From Methylobacter tundripaludum (GTDB lineage Bacteria; Pseudomonadota; Gammaproteobacteria; Methylococcales; Methylomonadaceae), in contig NZ_PTIY01000006.1 in assembly GCF_002934365.1 (NCBI RefSeq), positions 181,544 through 245,543 on the forward strand: a DNA stretch of 64,000 bases, in the 5' to 3' direction. Positions 38,062 through 46,831 of the stretch are shown piece after piece. The translations under genes and the position numbers were made by a program. The notes below the pieces were generated by a model, which had not been told where the DNA came from, did no database searches, and saw only the letters and a list, made by a program, of their open reading frames with translations. The number at the start of each line of letters is the position of its first letter. Position 1 is the stretch's first letter.

Positions 38062-38064
38062 CTT

Positions 38065-38949
38065 TTATCCTCTTGGATGAAATTTTGAATGTAATTCTTT
38101 AAGCCTTTCCCGGGCAATATGGGTATAGATTTGCGTGGTCGATAAATCCGAATGCCCGAGTAATAACTGCACGACCCGCAAATCCGCTCCATGATTCAAC
38201 AAATGTGTGGCGAAAGCGTGTCTCAACGTATGCGGCGACAGCGCTTTGTTAATGCCGGCTTTTTTTGCATTGCGTTTGATAATATGCCAAAAAGCCTGCC
38301 GTGTCATATTCTCGGCCCGGTTGGTGACAAACAGGTAATCGCATTGCCGCTGACCGAGAATGGTCTTTCTGGCTTGAGTCATATAGCTTTCCAGCCAGCT
38401 CATGGCTTCTTCGCCGACCGGCACCAGGCGCTCTTTGTTGCCCTTGCCGATAATTCTGACCACGCCTTGCCTGAAGCTAATCTGTTCGAACTTTAAGTTG
38501 ACCAGCTCCGATACCCTGAGCCCTGTGGCGTAAAGCATTTCCAGCATGGTTCTGTCCCTAAAACCAAGCGCGTTGGTGACTTCAGGCGCATCCAACAGCA
38601 ACTCGACATCCTGTTCCGATAGCGATTTGGGCAACGGCTGGCCGATATGGGGCGATTCTATTAAGGCGGTCGGGTCGACTTGAATGCTGTTTTCCCGGAT
38701 GTAATACCCGTAGAACCGGCGCAAACTGGACAAAATACGCGCAGTAGACCGGTTGCCTATGCCTTCTTTATAACGGCTGGACAGAAATTCGGATAGCTGC
38801 CCCCCGTCCACTTCCAGTATCGGCTTATCTTTTAACCATTTGGCAAAAATCCTTAAATCGCTGCCGTAAGCCGAAAGCGTGTTCTCGCTCAAGCCCTGCT
38901 CGACCCAAACCGCATCGAGAAATTGATCTATCAAAGCCGTTGCGTTCAT
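38065..38949 (-). CDS. xerD: Site-specific tyrosine recombinase XerD
   Basis: 294 aa, the usual XerC/D length. N-terminal SAM-like core-binding domain (LIDQFLDAVWVEQGLSENTL). The catalytic set is visible: Arg in ATGLRVSELVNL, Lys in GKGNKERLVP, His-x-x-Arg in HTLRHAFATHLL, His in LLGHSDLSTTQ and Tyr in IYTHIA. It resolves chromosome dimers at dif with XerC. It overlaps ogt by 4 bases and lies 3 bases before the LpxA-like gene. Confidence 0.93.
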   Translation of the reverse strand: MNATALIDQFLDAVWVEQGLSENTLSAYGSDLRIFAKWLKDKPILEVDGGQLSEFLSSRYKEGIGNRSTARILSSLRRFYGYYIRENSIQVDPTALIESPHIGQPLPKSLSEQDVELLLDAPEVTNALGFRDRTMLEMLYATGLRVSELVNLKFEQISFRQGVVRIIGKGNKERLVPVGEEAMSWLESYMTQARKTILGQRQCDYLFVTNRAENMTRQAFWHIIKRNAKKAGINKALSPHTLRHAFATHLLNHGADLRVVQLLLGHSDLSTTQIYTHIARERLKELHSKFHPRG

Positions 38950-39431
38950 TTTTTATAGTTTGCTTCAAATTCCAGCAATTTGTATTTTACCGCCAATAAA
39001 TCGCCGCCGGTTTGCCCGCAATAGCCACCCATGCCGGAAACGGAAACCACCCGGTGGCAGGGGATGAATAAAGCATAAGGATTGTCCCGGCACGCGTTGC
39101 CGACTGCCCGCGCCGATGAGCCTATTTTCTTGGCCAATGCGGAATAGGTCATGGTTTCACCAAAGGGTATTTGGCAAAGCGCGGCCCAGACTTGATTTCT
39201 GTAGACGCTGCCTTGTTTTAACAGTTTGATGTTAATAGGTCTATCGGGATGCCGCCAATAGGCGTCTAACTCATGTTCAGCAGGCGGACTCGGACAAACG
39301 CCCGAATCCCAGTCTGTTTTGCTGATCACGCCCTGACAGCTAGTCAAAACAAACTGCCCGGCCGGAGTCTGAAGCCTTACAACTTCCTCAGCTTCCGAGC
39401 AATTTTCGACCCACTGAATTATAAACGGCAT
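38946..39431 (-). CDS. ogt: Methylated-DNA--protein-cysteine methyltransferase
   Basis: 161 aa from the ATG at 39431, with AGGAC 7 bases before it; the frame is open to 39494 but that start abuts the rplS terminator. Suicidal repair protein that takes the methyl group from O6-methylguanine onto its Cys. Motifs: GETMTYSALAKKIGSSARAVG (helix-turn-helix), active site IPCHRVV and GGYCGQTGGD. First gene of ogt-xerD-lpxA. Confidence 0.93.
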   Translation of the reverse strand: MPFIIQWVENCSEAEEVVRLQTPAGQFVLTSCQGVISKTDWDSGVCPSPPAEHELDAYWRHPDRPINIKLLKQGSVYRNQVWAALCQIPFGETMTYSALAKKIGSSARAVGNACRDNPYALFIPCHRVVSVSGMGGYCGQTGGDLLAVKYKLLEFEANYKK

Positions 39432-39494
39432 AAAACAAGTCCTGAATAATTTTAATGATTCGCTAAAAGACAATCGCTCTAAATTAACCGCCAT

Positions 39495-39524
39495 AAAAAA
39501 AGGCAGCCCAAAGCTGCCTTTTTT
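39495..39524 (-). terminator. Intrinsic terminator after rplS
   Basis: The stem combines GGCAGC/GCTGCC with six A-T pairs, a 5-base loop and a T-run on either strand. It ends the rpsP-rimM-trmD-rplS operon 22 bases beyond rplS and separates it from ogt. Confidence 0.9.
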
Positions 39525-39545
39525 ATCTCATGAAAACCGACTTGA

Positions 39546-39887
39546 TTAAAGTTTTTCTTTAATACGAGCCGCTTTTCCGGTCAGGTCACGCAAGTAATAC
39601 AACTTGGCACGACGCACATCGCCGCGACGCTTAACATTGATCTCGCTAATCAGCGGGCTGTGTGTTTGGAAAACACGCTCAACGCCGGTACCGTGAGAAA
39701 TTTTTCTTACTGTGAAAGCCGAGTTTAATCCGCGATTACGTTTTGCAATCACGATGCCTTCAAAAGCCTGAATTCTTTCACGATCGCCTTCTTTTACCTT
39801 AACCTGTACAACAACTGTGTCACCTGGACCAAAGTCAGGAATCTGTTTCAATTGTTCCGCTTCCAATTCATCAATAATATTGCTCAT
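39546..39887 (-). CDS. rplS: 50S ribosomal protein L19
   Basis: 113 aa from the ATG at 39887 ([23 protein letters not shown]); an upstream in-frame start overlapping trmD is not needed. [23 protein letters not shown] and [16 protein letters not shown] are L19 hallmarks. Sits at the subunit interface. Last gene of the conserved rpsP-rimM-trmD-rplS operon. Confidence 0.98.
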   Translation of the reverse strand: MSNIIDELEAEQLKQIPDFGPGDTVVVQVKVKEGDRERIQAFEGIVIAKRNRGLNSAFTVRKISHGTGVERVFQTHSPLISEINVKRRGDVRRAKLYYLRDLTGKAARIKEKL

Positions 39888-39900
39888 ACCACACCTTAAT

Positions 39901-40638
39901 TTAAACCAACTCCACAATAAATTCTTTAAGCAAGTTTTCCTGCTCTGCGCTCAAATTCTTTTTTTTCAATAAATCCGGCCGTCTCTGCCAAGTCCGACCC
40001 AAAGCCTGCTTCATACGCCAGCGATCTATATCCGCATGATTGCCGCCTAACAAAACTTCCGGTACCGAGTGTCCTTCAATCTGTTCCGGCCTGGTAAAAT
40101 GCGGACAATCCAGCAAGCCATCGCTATGAGAGTCCTGCTGAGCCGAATCCTCATCACCGAGCACACCCGGCAACAAACGCGTCACCGCATCAATCACTAT
40201 CAGCGCTGCTAGCTCGCCGCCACTGATAACATAGTCACCGATAGACCATTCATCGTCGCAATCCAGCTCAACAAAACGCTCGTCAATACCTTCATAACGC
40301 CCCGCAACTAAAATCAGCTGCGATACTTTACCGGCCTCTGCCAGCAAAGCCTGAGTAATCGGTTTGCCTTGCGGACTCAAATAAACCACTTTAGCGCCTT
40401 CAGCGCCAGCCTGTTTTGCGGCATTGACCGCATCATGCAAGGGCTGATATTTCATGACCATGCCAGGACCGCCGCCGTAAGGACGATCATCAACTGTTCT
40501 GTGCCTGTCGTGGGTATAATCCCGAGGATTCCATGTCGACAAACCGACTATATTGCGTTCGATCGCCCTGCCGGTTACACCGCAACCCGCAGCCGCTGTC
40601 ACCATTTCCGGAAATAACGTTACAACATCAAAACGCAT
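39901..40638 (-). CDS. trmD: tRNA (guanine-N1-)-methyltransferase
   Basis: 245 aa. SPOUT-class enzyme making m1G37 in tRNA, which prevents frameshifting. [30 protein letters not shown] and the SAM-binding trefoil knot [20 protein letters not shown] are intact, as is [13 protein letters not shown]. Third gene of its operon, 8 bases after rimM. Confidence 0.98.
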   Translation of the reverse strand: MRFDVVTLFPEMVTAAAGCGVTGRAIERNIVGLSTWNPRDYTHDRHRTVDDRPYGGGPGMVMKYQPLHDAVNAAKQAGAEGAKVVYLSPQGKPITQALLAEAGKVSQLILVAGRYEGIDERFVELDCDDEWSIGDYVISGGELAALIVIDAVTRLLPGVLGDEDSAQQDSHSDGLLDCPHFTRPEQIEGHSVPEVLLGGNHADIDRWRMKQALGRTWQRRPDLLKKKNLSAEQENLLKEFIVELV

Positions 40639-40646
40639 GGTGATAA

Positions 40647-41153
40647 TTAAAACTCAGGATCCCAGTCGACAATAATTTTGCCCGCATCCAGATCAACATT
40701 AATTATCGTCTGTCCCTGTAAAAACGGAATAACCCGTTCTCGATCTCCATGGACAATAACGACGTCATTAGCGCCTGTTTCCAGCAAACTATCAACTGTG
40801 CCTAGCTGAACGCCATCAATGGTTTCAACAGCCAACCCGATCAACTCGGACCAGTAATATTCGCCTTTAGCGGCTTTCGGCAGTTGATCTCGGGTTATAA
40901 AAACATCCCAACCCATCAGACCGGCTGCTTGATCCCTGTCACTAACACTGTCCAGCTGGGCGACTATCGTCTTGCCCTGCAGCTGTCCGTCAACAACATC
41001 AACGGTTTTTATCTCGTCGCCTTTTATCAACAACCAAGGAGAATAAGTTAAAATATTTTCCCTCGGATCAGTGAAGGAAAATACCTTAACCCATCCTTTT
41101 ACACCAAAAACGCCGGAAATTTTTCCGACACTTATATGCTGCTGTTCTGACAA
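40647..41153 (-). CDS. rimM: 16S rRNA processing protein RimM
   Basis: 168 aa. N-terminal RimM barrel ([20 protein letters not shown]) and C-terminal PRC-barrel ([40 protein letters not shown]). Helps mature the 30S head, binding ribosomal protein S19. It lies 5 bases after rpsP and 8 before trmD, the standard order. Confidence 0.97.
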   Translation of the reverse strand: MSEQQHISVGKISGVFGVKGWVKVFSFTDPRENILTYSPWLLIKGDEIKTVDVVDGQLQGKTIVAQLDSVSDRDQAAGLMGWDVFITRDQLPKAAKGEYYWSELIGLAVETIDGVQLGTVDSLLETGANDVVIVHGDRERVIPFLQGQTIINVDLDAGKIIVDWDPEF

Positions 41154-41158
41154 ACGGT

Positions 41159-41410
41159 TTATGCCGCCGCTTTTTGTGCGTCTTTAATCAATTTTGCAAC
41201 GCGATCAGAAGGCTGCGCGCCATTGGCTTTCCAATGCTCAACTCGTTCGCTATCTAAACGCAATCTTTCTTCATTGCCACGAGCCAGTGGATTGAAAAAA
41301 CCAACACGTTCAATATAACGGCCGTCGCGACCGCTTCTGCTATCGGTTACAACAACGTGATAGAAAGGACGATTTTTCGCGCCACCTCTAGAAAGACGAA
41401 TGGTTACCAT
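41159..41410 (-). CDS. rpsP: 30S ribosomal protein S16
   Basis: 83 aa. [20 protein letters not shown] and [18 protein letters not shown] are diagnostic. First gene of rpsP-rimM-trmD-rplS; the promoter must lie in 41411-41547 or upstream within the ffh region. AGGAACTTAG lies before the ATG. Confidence 0.98.
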   Translation of the reverse strand: MVTIRLSRGGAKNRPFYHVVVTDSRSGRDGRYIERVGFFNPLARGNEERLRLDSERVEHWKANGAQPSDRVAKLIKDAQKAAA

Positions 41411-41547
41411 CTAAGTTCCTCAAAAAACATTTAGTCAAAATTGAATCGATTTATTTTACGCGATTTTCCATATAAGTAAAGAACAACACACAACCGATCA
41501 AGTTCATTCGCTCTGGCAATCAAATAAGCAGCCATTGCGACAATGAA

Positions 41548-42912
41548 CTATCGTCTCATGCCGCCCATACCACGCACATTATTTTTTATGCCTCGCATCA
41601 TGTTGGCCATATTGCCGGACTTGAAGCGCTTCATCATTTTCTGCATCATCATAAACTGCTTCAGGATGCGATTGACATCCGACAACTGCTGCCCACAACC
41701 GTCCGCAATACGTTTCTTCCGATTGCCTTTAATCAGGTCGGGATAGCGCCTTTCCTTCATGGTCATGGAATTAATGACCGCAATCTGGCGCGACAACTCC
41801 TTATCATTAACCTTGTCTCTCACTTCCTGAGGAATACTATTCATACCGGGCAACTTATCCAACATGGAGCCGACTCCACCCATGCTCTGCATTTGCTGCA
41901 ATTGCTCACGAAAATCTTCCAGATCAAAAGACTTGCCTTTTTGCAGCTTTTTAACGAGTTTCTCGGCCTTTTCCTTGTCAACTTTCTGTTCGATCTCTTC
42001 AATCAGACCCAGCACATCACCCATACCCAAAATACGGGAAGCGATACGATCAGGATAGAAAGGCTCCAAAGCATCGGTTTTTTCGCCCATCCCGATAAAC
42101 TTGATCGGCTTGCCGGTAATATGGCGTATAGACAGCGCCGCCCCGCCTCGTGCGTCACCGTCCGCCTTGGTCAGGATAACCCCGGTCAACGGCAACGCGT
42201 CATTAAAGGCTTTTGCTGTAATTGCCGCATCCTGCCCGGTCATGCTGTCAACAACAAACAAGGTTTCGATAGGATTGATTGCCGCATGCAACGCTTTAAT
42301 CTCGCCCATCATTTCATCATCGACATGCAGACGGCCTGCGGTATCGATAATAATGACATCGAGAAATTTTTTCCTGGCCGCTTCAATCGCATTCTTGGCA
42401 ATATCTACCGGATCTTGCGACGCATCGCTTTCAAAAAACTCCAAAGAAAGATCGTTTGCCAGCATCTGCAACTGCTTGATCGCCGCAGGACGATAAACGT
42501 CGGCGCTGACCACGCCGACTTTTTTCTTTTGATTTTCTTTTAACCAACGACCCAGTTTGGCCACCGTCGTGGTTTTACCGGCACCTTGCAAGCCCGCCAT
42601 TAAAATAATCGCGGGAGGGACGGCATTAAGATTCAGCTTTTCGTTGGCCTCGCCCATCACGGTGACCAGCTCAGCCTGAACCAACTTAATCAGCGACTGG
42701 CCGGGCGAAAGACTGGATTGAACCTCCTGCCCTAACGCACCTTCTTTGATACGTTCAATAAAATCCGTAACCACCGGCAAAGCAACATCGGCCTCAAGCA
42801 AAGCCATCCGCACTTCGCGCAGGGTGTCCTTGATATTGCTTTCAGTCAAGCGCCCCTGGCCCTTAATTTTTTTAAGCGTGCTACCTAATCGATCGGTTAA
42901 ATTATCAAACAT
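41548..42912 (-). CDS. ffh: Signal recognition particle protein Ffh
   Basis: 454 aa from the ATG at 42912 (MFDNLTDRLGSTLKKIKG); 15 further codons are open upstream but unlike the family. N and G domains: GLQGAGKTTT, DTAGRLHVD, TKADGDARGG. The Met-rich M domain binds 4.5S RNA and signal sequences (KQFMMMQKMMKRFKSGNMAN). It targets nascent membrane proteins to FtsY. Located upstream of rpsP on the same strand, as in many gammaproteobacteria. Confidence 0.98.
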   Translation of the reverse strand: MFDNLTDRLGSTLKKIKGQGRLTESNIKDTLREVRMALLEADVALPVVTDFIERIKEGALGQEVQSSLSPGQSLIKLVQAELVTVMGEANEKLNLNAVPPAIILMAGLQGAGKTTTVAKLGRWLKENQKKKVGVVSADVYRPAAIKQLQMLANDLSLEFFESDASQDPVDIAKNAIEAARKKFLDVIIIDTAGRLHVDDEMMGEIKALHAAINPIETLFVVDSMTGQDAAITAKAFNDALPLTGVILTKADGDARGGAALSIRHITGKPIKFIGMGEKTDALEPFYPDRIASRILGMGDVLGLIEEIEQKVDKEKAEKLVKKLQKGKSFDLEDFREQLQQMQSMGGVGSMLDKLPGMNSIPQEVRDKVNDKELSRQIAVINSMTMKERRYPDLIKGNRKKRIADGCGQQLSDVNRILKQFMMMQKMMKRFKSGNMANMMRGIKNNVRGMGGMRR

Positions 42913-43043
42913 ATCAGTATCTTTAATTAAATCTTCAGGGAAACCATTCACTAACACAAATGCGTTAGGACTATTTAGCGGGATATATTAACATAGCCAT
43001 TGAGGCCTTTGCATTAAACTCAAGGGAATTTGGGTGTGATGGA

Positions 43044-43061
43044 AATGCGACTTGTCGCATT
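43044..43061. promoter_or_regulatory. Perfect inverted repeat between ffh and ypjD
   Basis: AATGCGAC-TT-GTCGCATT, 8-base arms with a 2-base centre, in the divergent promoter region. The short centre favours a protein-binding site over a hairpin. No regulator is suggested by the sequence. Confidence 0.35.
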
Positions 43062-43157
43062 ATCTGGAAGCTAATGCCCCTTACCATTCATACTGGCAAA
43101 AAGTCCACACCTGACAGTGGCGTTACCGATTGATTACAAACCAATAAAACGACCCTA

Positions 43158-43952
43158 ATGAACACCATCGCACTCGCCACCCTGTCAATATGCACTTATC
43201 TGGCAAGCACGCTGCTTATTGCCTGGGATACTCATCAGAACAAAAGACAAAGTACACCGCTTTATCTTGGATGGCTGGCCGTAGGCGCACATACCTTATA
43301 TACCGCCGCCGCATTCCAGCAAAACAGCAGCTTCAATTTTAGCTTTATCAGTACCGCGTCCCTAGTTTCACTGATTGTCGCCCTACTGCTGCTTATCGCT
43401 ACACTCAACAAGCCTGTCGAAAAACTCGGTCTCGTCATATTTCCGGTTGCCGCGATCATGCTGGCGCTGGAACTGAACCTGCCCGAGAAACCGCATCTAC
43501 TGCACACCCACAACTGGCAGATGAGCGTTCACATCTTAACCTCAATTATCGCGTTCAGCCTGCTCAATATCGCCGCCTTGCAAGCCGTTCTGCTCGCCAT
43601 TCAGGACCAGCAGCTTAAAAGCCACCCGCCCAAACGCTTTATCCAGTCACTGCCTTCCTTGCAAGCCATGGAATCTTTATTGTTCCAAATGCTCGGCACA
43701 GGGCTTTTTTTCCTGAGCATTTCCCTGGTCAGCGGCTTCATCTTTATCGAAGATTTGTTTGCCCAGCATTTGGCGCACAAGACTGTATTATCCATAATCG
43801 CCTGGATCATTTTTTCCAGCTTGCTGATAGGCCGATTGCGTTACGGATGGCGAGGAAAAACCGCAGTCCGCTGGACCTTGACGGGCTTTGTTTTGCTGCT
43901 GCTGGCTTACTTCGGCAGCAAGCTGGTGCTGGAAATTATCTTACATAGATAG
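43158..43952 (+). CDS. ypjD: CcsA/YpjD-family inner-membrane protein
   Basis: 264 aa with about eight TM helices. It belongs to the cytochrome c assembly (CcsA-like) membrane family; the segment HNWQMSVHILTSIIAFSLLNIAALQ holds the conserved His. The gene next to ffh is of this family in many gammaproteobacteria (YpjD/CorB). Its exact role is unsettled: heme handling and magnesium-related phenotypes have both been linked to relatives. Divergent from ffh. Confidence 0.85.
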   Translation: MNTIALATLSICTYLASTLLIAWDTHQNKRQSTPLYLGWLAVGAHTLYTAAAFQQNSSFNFSFISTASLVSLIVALLLLIATLNKPVEKLGLVIFPVAAIMLALELNLPEKPHLLHTHNWQMSVHILTSIIAFSLLNIAALQAVLLAIQDQQLKSHPPKRFIQSLPSLQAMESLLFQMLGTGLFFLSISLVSGFIFIEDLFAQHLAHKTVLSIIAWIIFSSLLIGRLRYGWRGKTAVRWTLTGFVLLLLAYFGSKLVLEIILHR

Positions 43953-44007
43953 TGCATTTTTACAATTTCCTTACCAAACCCATGCCGGTTTCAATCCAAA
44001 TATAACT

Positions 44008-45459
44008 ATGCTGGAAACCCCTGAAGACACACTAGACCCATCCGACTGGAATGCCTTTCGCTTGCAAGGCCATCGGATGCTGGACGACATGATCGACTAT
44101 CTTGAACACCTGCGCGACCAACCGGTCTGGCAGCCTATGCCCGACGAAGTTCGGGATTCATTCCGCCAAGCATTGGATGACGTCCCATCCGACCTAGCAA
44201 AAACGCATGAACTATTTCTCAAAGACGTACTCCCCTACGCCTTGGGCAACGTCCATCCCGGCTTTATGGGCTGGGTTCATGGCGGAGGAACCCCGGTCGG
44301 CATGCTCGCGGAAATGCTGGCAGGCGGGCTGAACGCCAATCTCGGCGGACGCGATCAATCGCCGATAGAAATCGAACGACAGGTCGTACAGTGGGTCCGA
44401 AGACTGTTTAATTTCCCGGAAACCGCCAGCGGCCTGTTTGTGACCGGCACCTCGATGGCCAACCTGATCGGCGTCCTGATTGCACGCACCGCCCGCTTAG
44501 GCACCGATGTACGTCATACGGGCATAGCCGCCAACGGTCAACAGTTGGTCGCCTATACCTCGGCCGGCGCACATATCAGCATCGTTCAAGCCATGGACAT
44601 TGCCGGCTTCGGCAGTGCCGCGTTACGCATGATACCTGTCGATCAGCTGCACCAAATGGATATAGCGGCGCTTGAACGCGCCATTGCCGAGGACAAAAAA
44701 GCCGGGATGACGCCGTTTTTCATTGCCGGCACAGTGGGCACCGTAGGCGTCGGCGCCATTGACAACCTTCAGGCTATTGCCGAACTTTGCGAACGCGAAA
44801 GCATCTGGTTCCACGTCGACGGCGCTTACGGCGCGCTGGCCATGCTCGCGCCGGATATTGCTCCGCGACTGCAAGGCATCGGACGCGCCGATTCGATCGC
44901 CTTTGATTTCCATAAATGGGGACAAGTTCCCTATGATGCAGGATTTATATTAGTGCGGGACGGCGAGCTGCATCACAACGCATTCGCTTCGCCCGCCGCT
45001 TACCTGAAACGGGAAACCCGCGGCATGGCGGCCGGTTCGCCGTGGCCTTGCGACTTCGGCCCCGATCTTTCACGCGGTTTCAGGGCGCTCAAAACCTGGT
45101 TCACCTTAAAAGTTTACGGCGAGGAAAAATTAGGCAGGGTTATTTCAAATACCTGCGCGCTGGCCCAGCACATGAAGCGGCGTATCGAAGCCGAACCGCA
45201 GCTGGAACTGCTCGCGCCCGTTGCGCTGAATATCGTATGCTTCCGCTACCGTAGCGAGGATGCCGACCGGGTCAATGCCGACCTGGTGGTCGCGCTGCAG
45301 GAGTCCGGCATTGCGGCACCGTCAACGACAACCATCAACGGACAGCTGGCCATTCGAGCCGCCATCGTCAATCATCGCACCACCGTAAGCGACATTGACG
45401 CCTTGATCGATGCCACACTCGAATTGGGCGGGATTGCCGCTCGCAGCGCCTGTTCCTGA
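44008..45459 (+). CDS. PLP-dependent (group II) amino acid decarboxylase
   Basis: 483 aa from the ATG at 44008; upstream codons overlap ypjD and are unlike the family. Fold-type-I decarboxylase of the aromatic/glutamate/DABA group: WVHGGGTPVGMLAEMLAGG, TGTSMANLIGVLIAR, GTVGTVGVGAIDNL, HVDGAYG and the PLP-lysine segment FDFHKWGQVPYDAG. It would turn an L-amino acid into an amine in the cytoplasm; which amino acid cannot be told. It is followed at 60 bases by a TPR/ATP-grasp gene and then another PLP-type gene on the same strand, which suggests a joint pathway. Confidence 0.88.
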   Translation: MLETPEDTLDPSDWNAFRLQGHRMLDDMIDYLEHLRDQPVWQPMPDEVRDSFRQALDDVPSDLAKTHELFLKDVLPYALGNVHPGFMGWVHGGGTPVGMLAEMLAGGLNANLGGRDQSPIEIERQVVQWVRRLFNFPETASGLFVTGTSMANLIGVLIARTARLGTDVRHTGIAANGQQLVAYTSAGAHISIVQAMDIAGFGSAALRMIPVDQLHQMDIAALERAIAEDKKAGMTPFFIAGTVGTVGVGAIDNLQAIAELCERESIWFHVDGAYGALAMLAPDIAPRLQGIGRADSIAFDFHKWGQVPYDAGFILVRDGELHHNAFASPAAYLKRETRGMAAGSPWPCDFGPDLSRGFRALKTWFTLKVYGEEKLGRVISNTCALAQHMKRRIEAEPQLELLAPVALNIVCFRYRSEDADRVNADLVVALQESGIAAPSTTTINGQLAIRAAIVNHRTTVSDIDALIDATLELGGIAARSACS

Positions 45460-45519
45460 CAGGCTTGCCGCATACACACCATTCCTGGCGATAGAAAATG
45501 CCCAACCTTAGGAAAACCA

Positions 45520-46734
45520 ATGCAATCCAATGAACATACCGAACCGCTGCTCGGCCTCGCAAAGCTGATGCGAATGGCTTACTCCGGCTCCGACCTCGCC
45601 CCTTTGGGCACGCAGTTGATCGAACGCGCCGAGACTGAATCCGGCGGCCACGCCCTGATGGATTTATCCACGATTTTGCAGCTCCGTGGCAACCGCGACT
45701 TGGCCTTAAGCACGCAAGCCCAGGCCATCGAAAGCCAGCAAATATATTCCCCTCCCACTGCGGCAGATCAAGTAACTGTCCGCCTGCTCGCGATCATGGG
45801 CGTCGGCGACTTGATGTCCAACACGCCGGTGGAATTCCTGCTGGAAGACTCCGATGTCGCCTTGGATATCGTCTATGTAACCCAAAACCAGCCTTTACCG
45901 GCCGACCTGCCGGATCACGATGTGCTGTTCGTCGCCATCGCCCAATCCGATCAAAATATGCCGCTGTTAAAACAGATCGATGCCGCGATAGCAACATGGC
46001 CCCGCCCGGTGCTGAACAGGCCTGACCGTATTGCATTGATGTCGCGGAATGAAGCCTGCGTATTGCTAAAATCCGCACCGGGCATAGAGATGCCGATTAC
46101 GGCACGCATATCCCGGCAAACCCTGCAACAAATCGCCGATGGCGAGCTGCCGCTGACAGAGATTCTCGAAGACGGCGTTTTCCCGATTATCGTCCGCCCG
46201 GTCGATTCCCACGCAGGGAAAGACCTGGACAAGATAGACAGCTCAACCGTGCTTGTCAGCTACCTGCAAAACATGCCCAATGAAGAGTTTTATATATCCC
46301 GTTTTGTCGACTATCGCGGGCAGGATGGCTTGTTCCGCAAATACCGCATCGTCCTGATCGACGGCAAACCCTTTGTTTGCCATGTCGGCATATCCGAACA
46401 CTGGATGGTCCACTACCTGAATGCAGGCATGGCCGAAAACGCCGAAAAACGCGCCGAAGAAGAACGTTTTATGATCGATTTCGACAGCGGCTTTGCCCGT
46501 AAACATGCCGAAGCCTTCCGCGCCATCAACGAACGGGCCGGACTGGACTATCTGGGCATCGATTGCGGCGAAACCGCCGACGGCAAATTGCTGATTTTCG
46601 AGATTGACAGCTGCATGATTGTCCATGCGATCGATCCGGTCGATATTTTTCCGTACAAGCAACCGCAGATGCGGAAAGTGTTCAGCGCCTTTCGGCAGAT
46701 GCTGCTTAACGCAATGCAACGTAGCGCCGCTTAA
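45520..46734 (+). CDS. TPR-like plus ATP-grasp-like protein, function unknown
   Basis: 404 aa. The N-terminal ~90 residues are helical and TPR-like (GGHALMDLSTILQLRGNRDLAL). A middle domain (~95-165) looks Rossmann-like (LLAIMGVGDLM, DHDVLFVAIAQSD). The C-terminal ~230 residues resemble an ATP-grasp ligase: VFPIIVRPVDSHAGKDL, EFYISRFVDYRGQDGLFRKYR, YLGIDCGETADGKLLIFEID with acidic metal-binding residues. ATP-grasp enzymes join a carboxylate to an amine through an acyl-phosphate, so ligation of the amine made by the preceding decarboxylase is an attractive guess. AGGAAAA precedes the ATG. Confidence 0.72.
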   Translation: MQSNEHTEPLLGLAKLMRMAYSGSDLAPLGTQLIERAETESGGHALMDLSTILQLRGNRDLALSTQAQAIESQQIYSPPTAADQVTVRLLAIMGVGDLMSNTPVEFLLEDSDVALDIVYVTQNQPLPADLPDHDVLFVAIAQSDQNMPLLKQIDAAIATWPRPVLNRPDRIALMSRNEACVLLKSAPGIEMPITARISRQTLQQIADGELPLTEILEDGVFPIIVRPVDSHAGKDLDKIDSSTVLVSYLQNMPNEEFYISRFVDYRGQDGLFRKYRIVLIDGKPFVCHVGISEHWMVHYLNAGMAENAEKRAEEERFMIDFDSGFARKHAEAFRAINERAGLDYLGIDCGETADGKLLIFEIDSCMIVHAIDPVDIFPYKQPQMRKVFSAFRQMLLNAMQRSAA

Positions 46735-46782
46735 TGTCATCATTAAGTAACTGCATTACGCCTGACAACTCATTGCGGGAGC

Positions 46783-46810
46783 GCAAGCAGAGCTTGCAGG
46801 CGAAGCCTGC
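46783..46810. repeat. Double-hairpin REP-like element
   Basis: Two overlapping hairpins, GCAAGC-AGA-GCTTGC (46783-46797) and GCAGGC-GAA-GCCTGC (46796-46810), enclosed by an outer GGAG/CTCC pair. It lies 22 bases before the next start codon, inside the predicted three-gene unit, and could affect expression of the last gene. Confidence 0.65.
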
Positions 46811-46831
46811 ACTCCATACTTCATAATTATT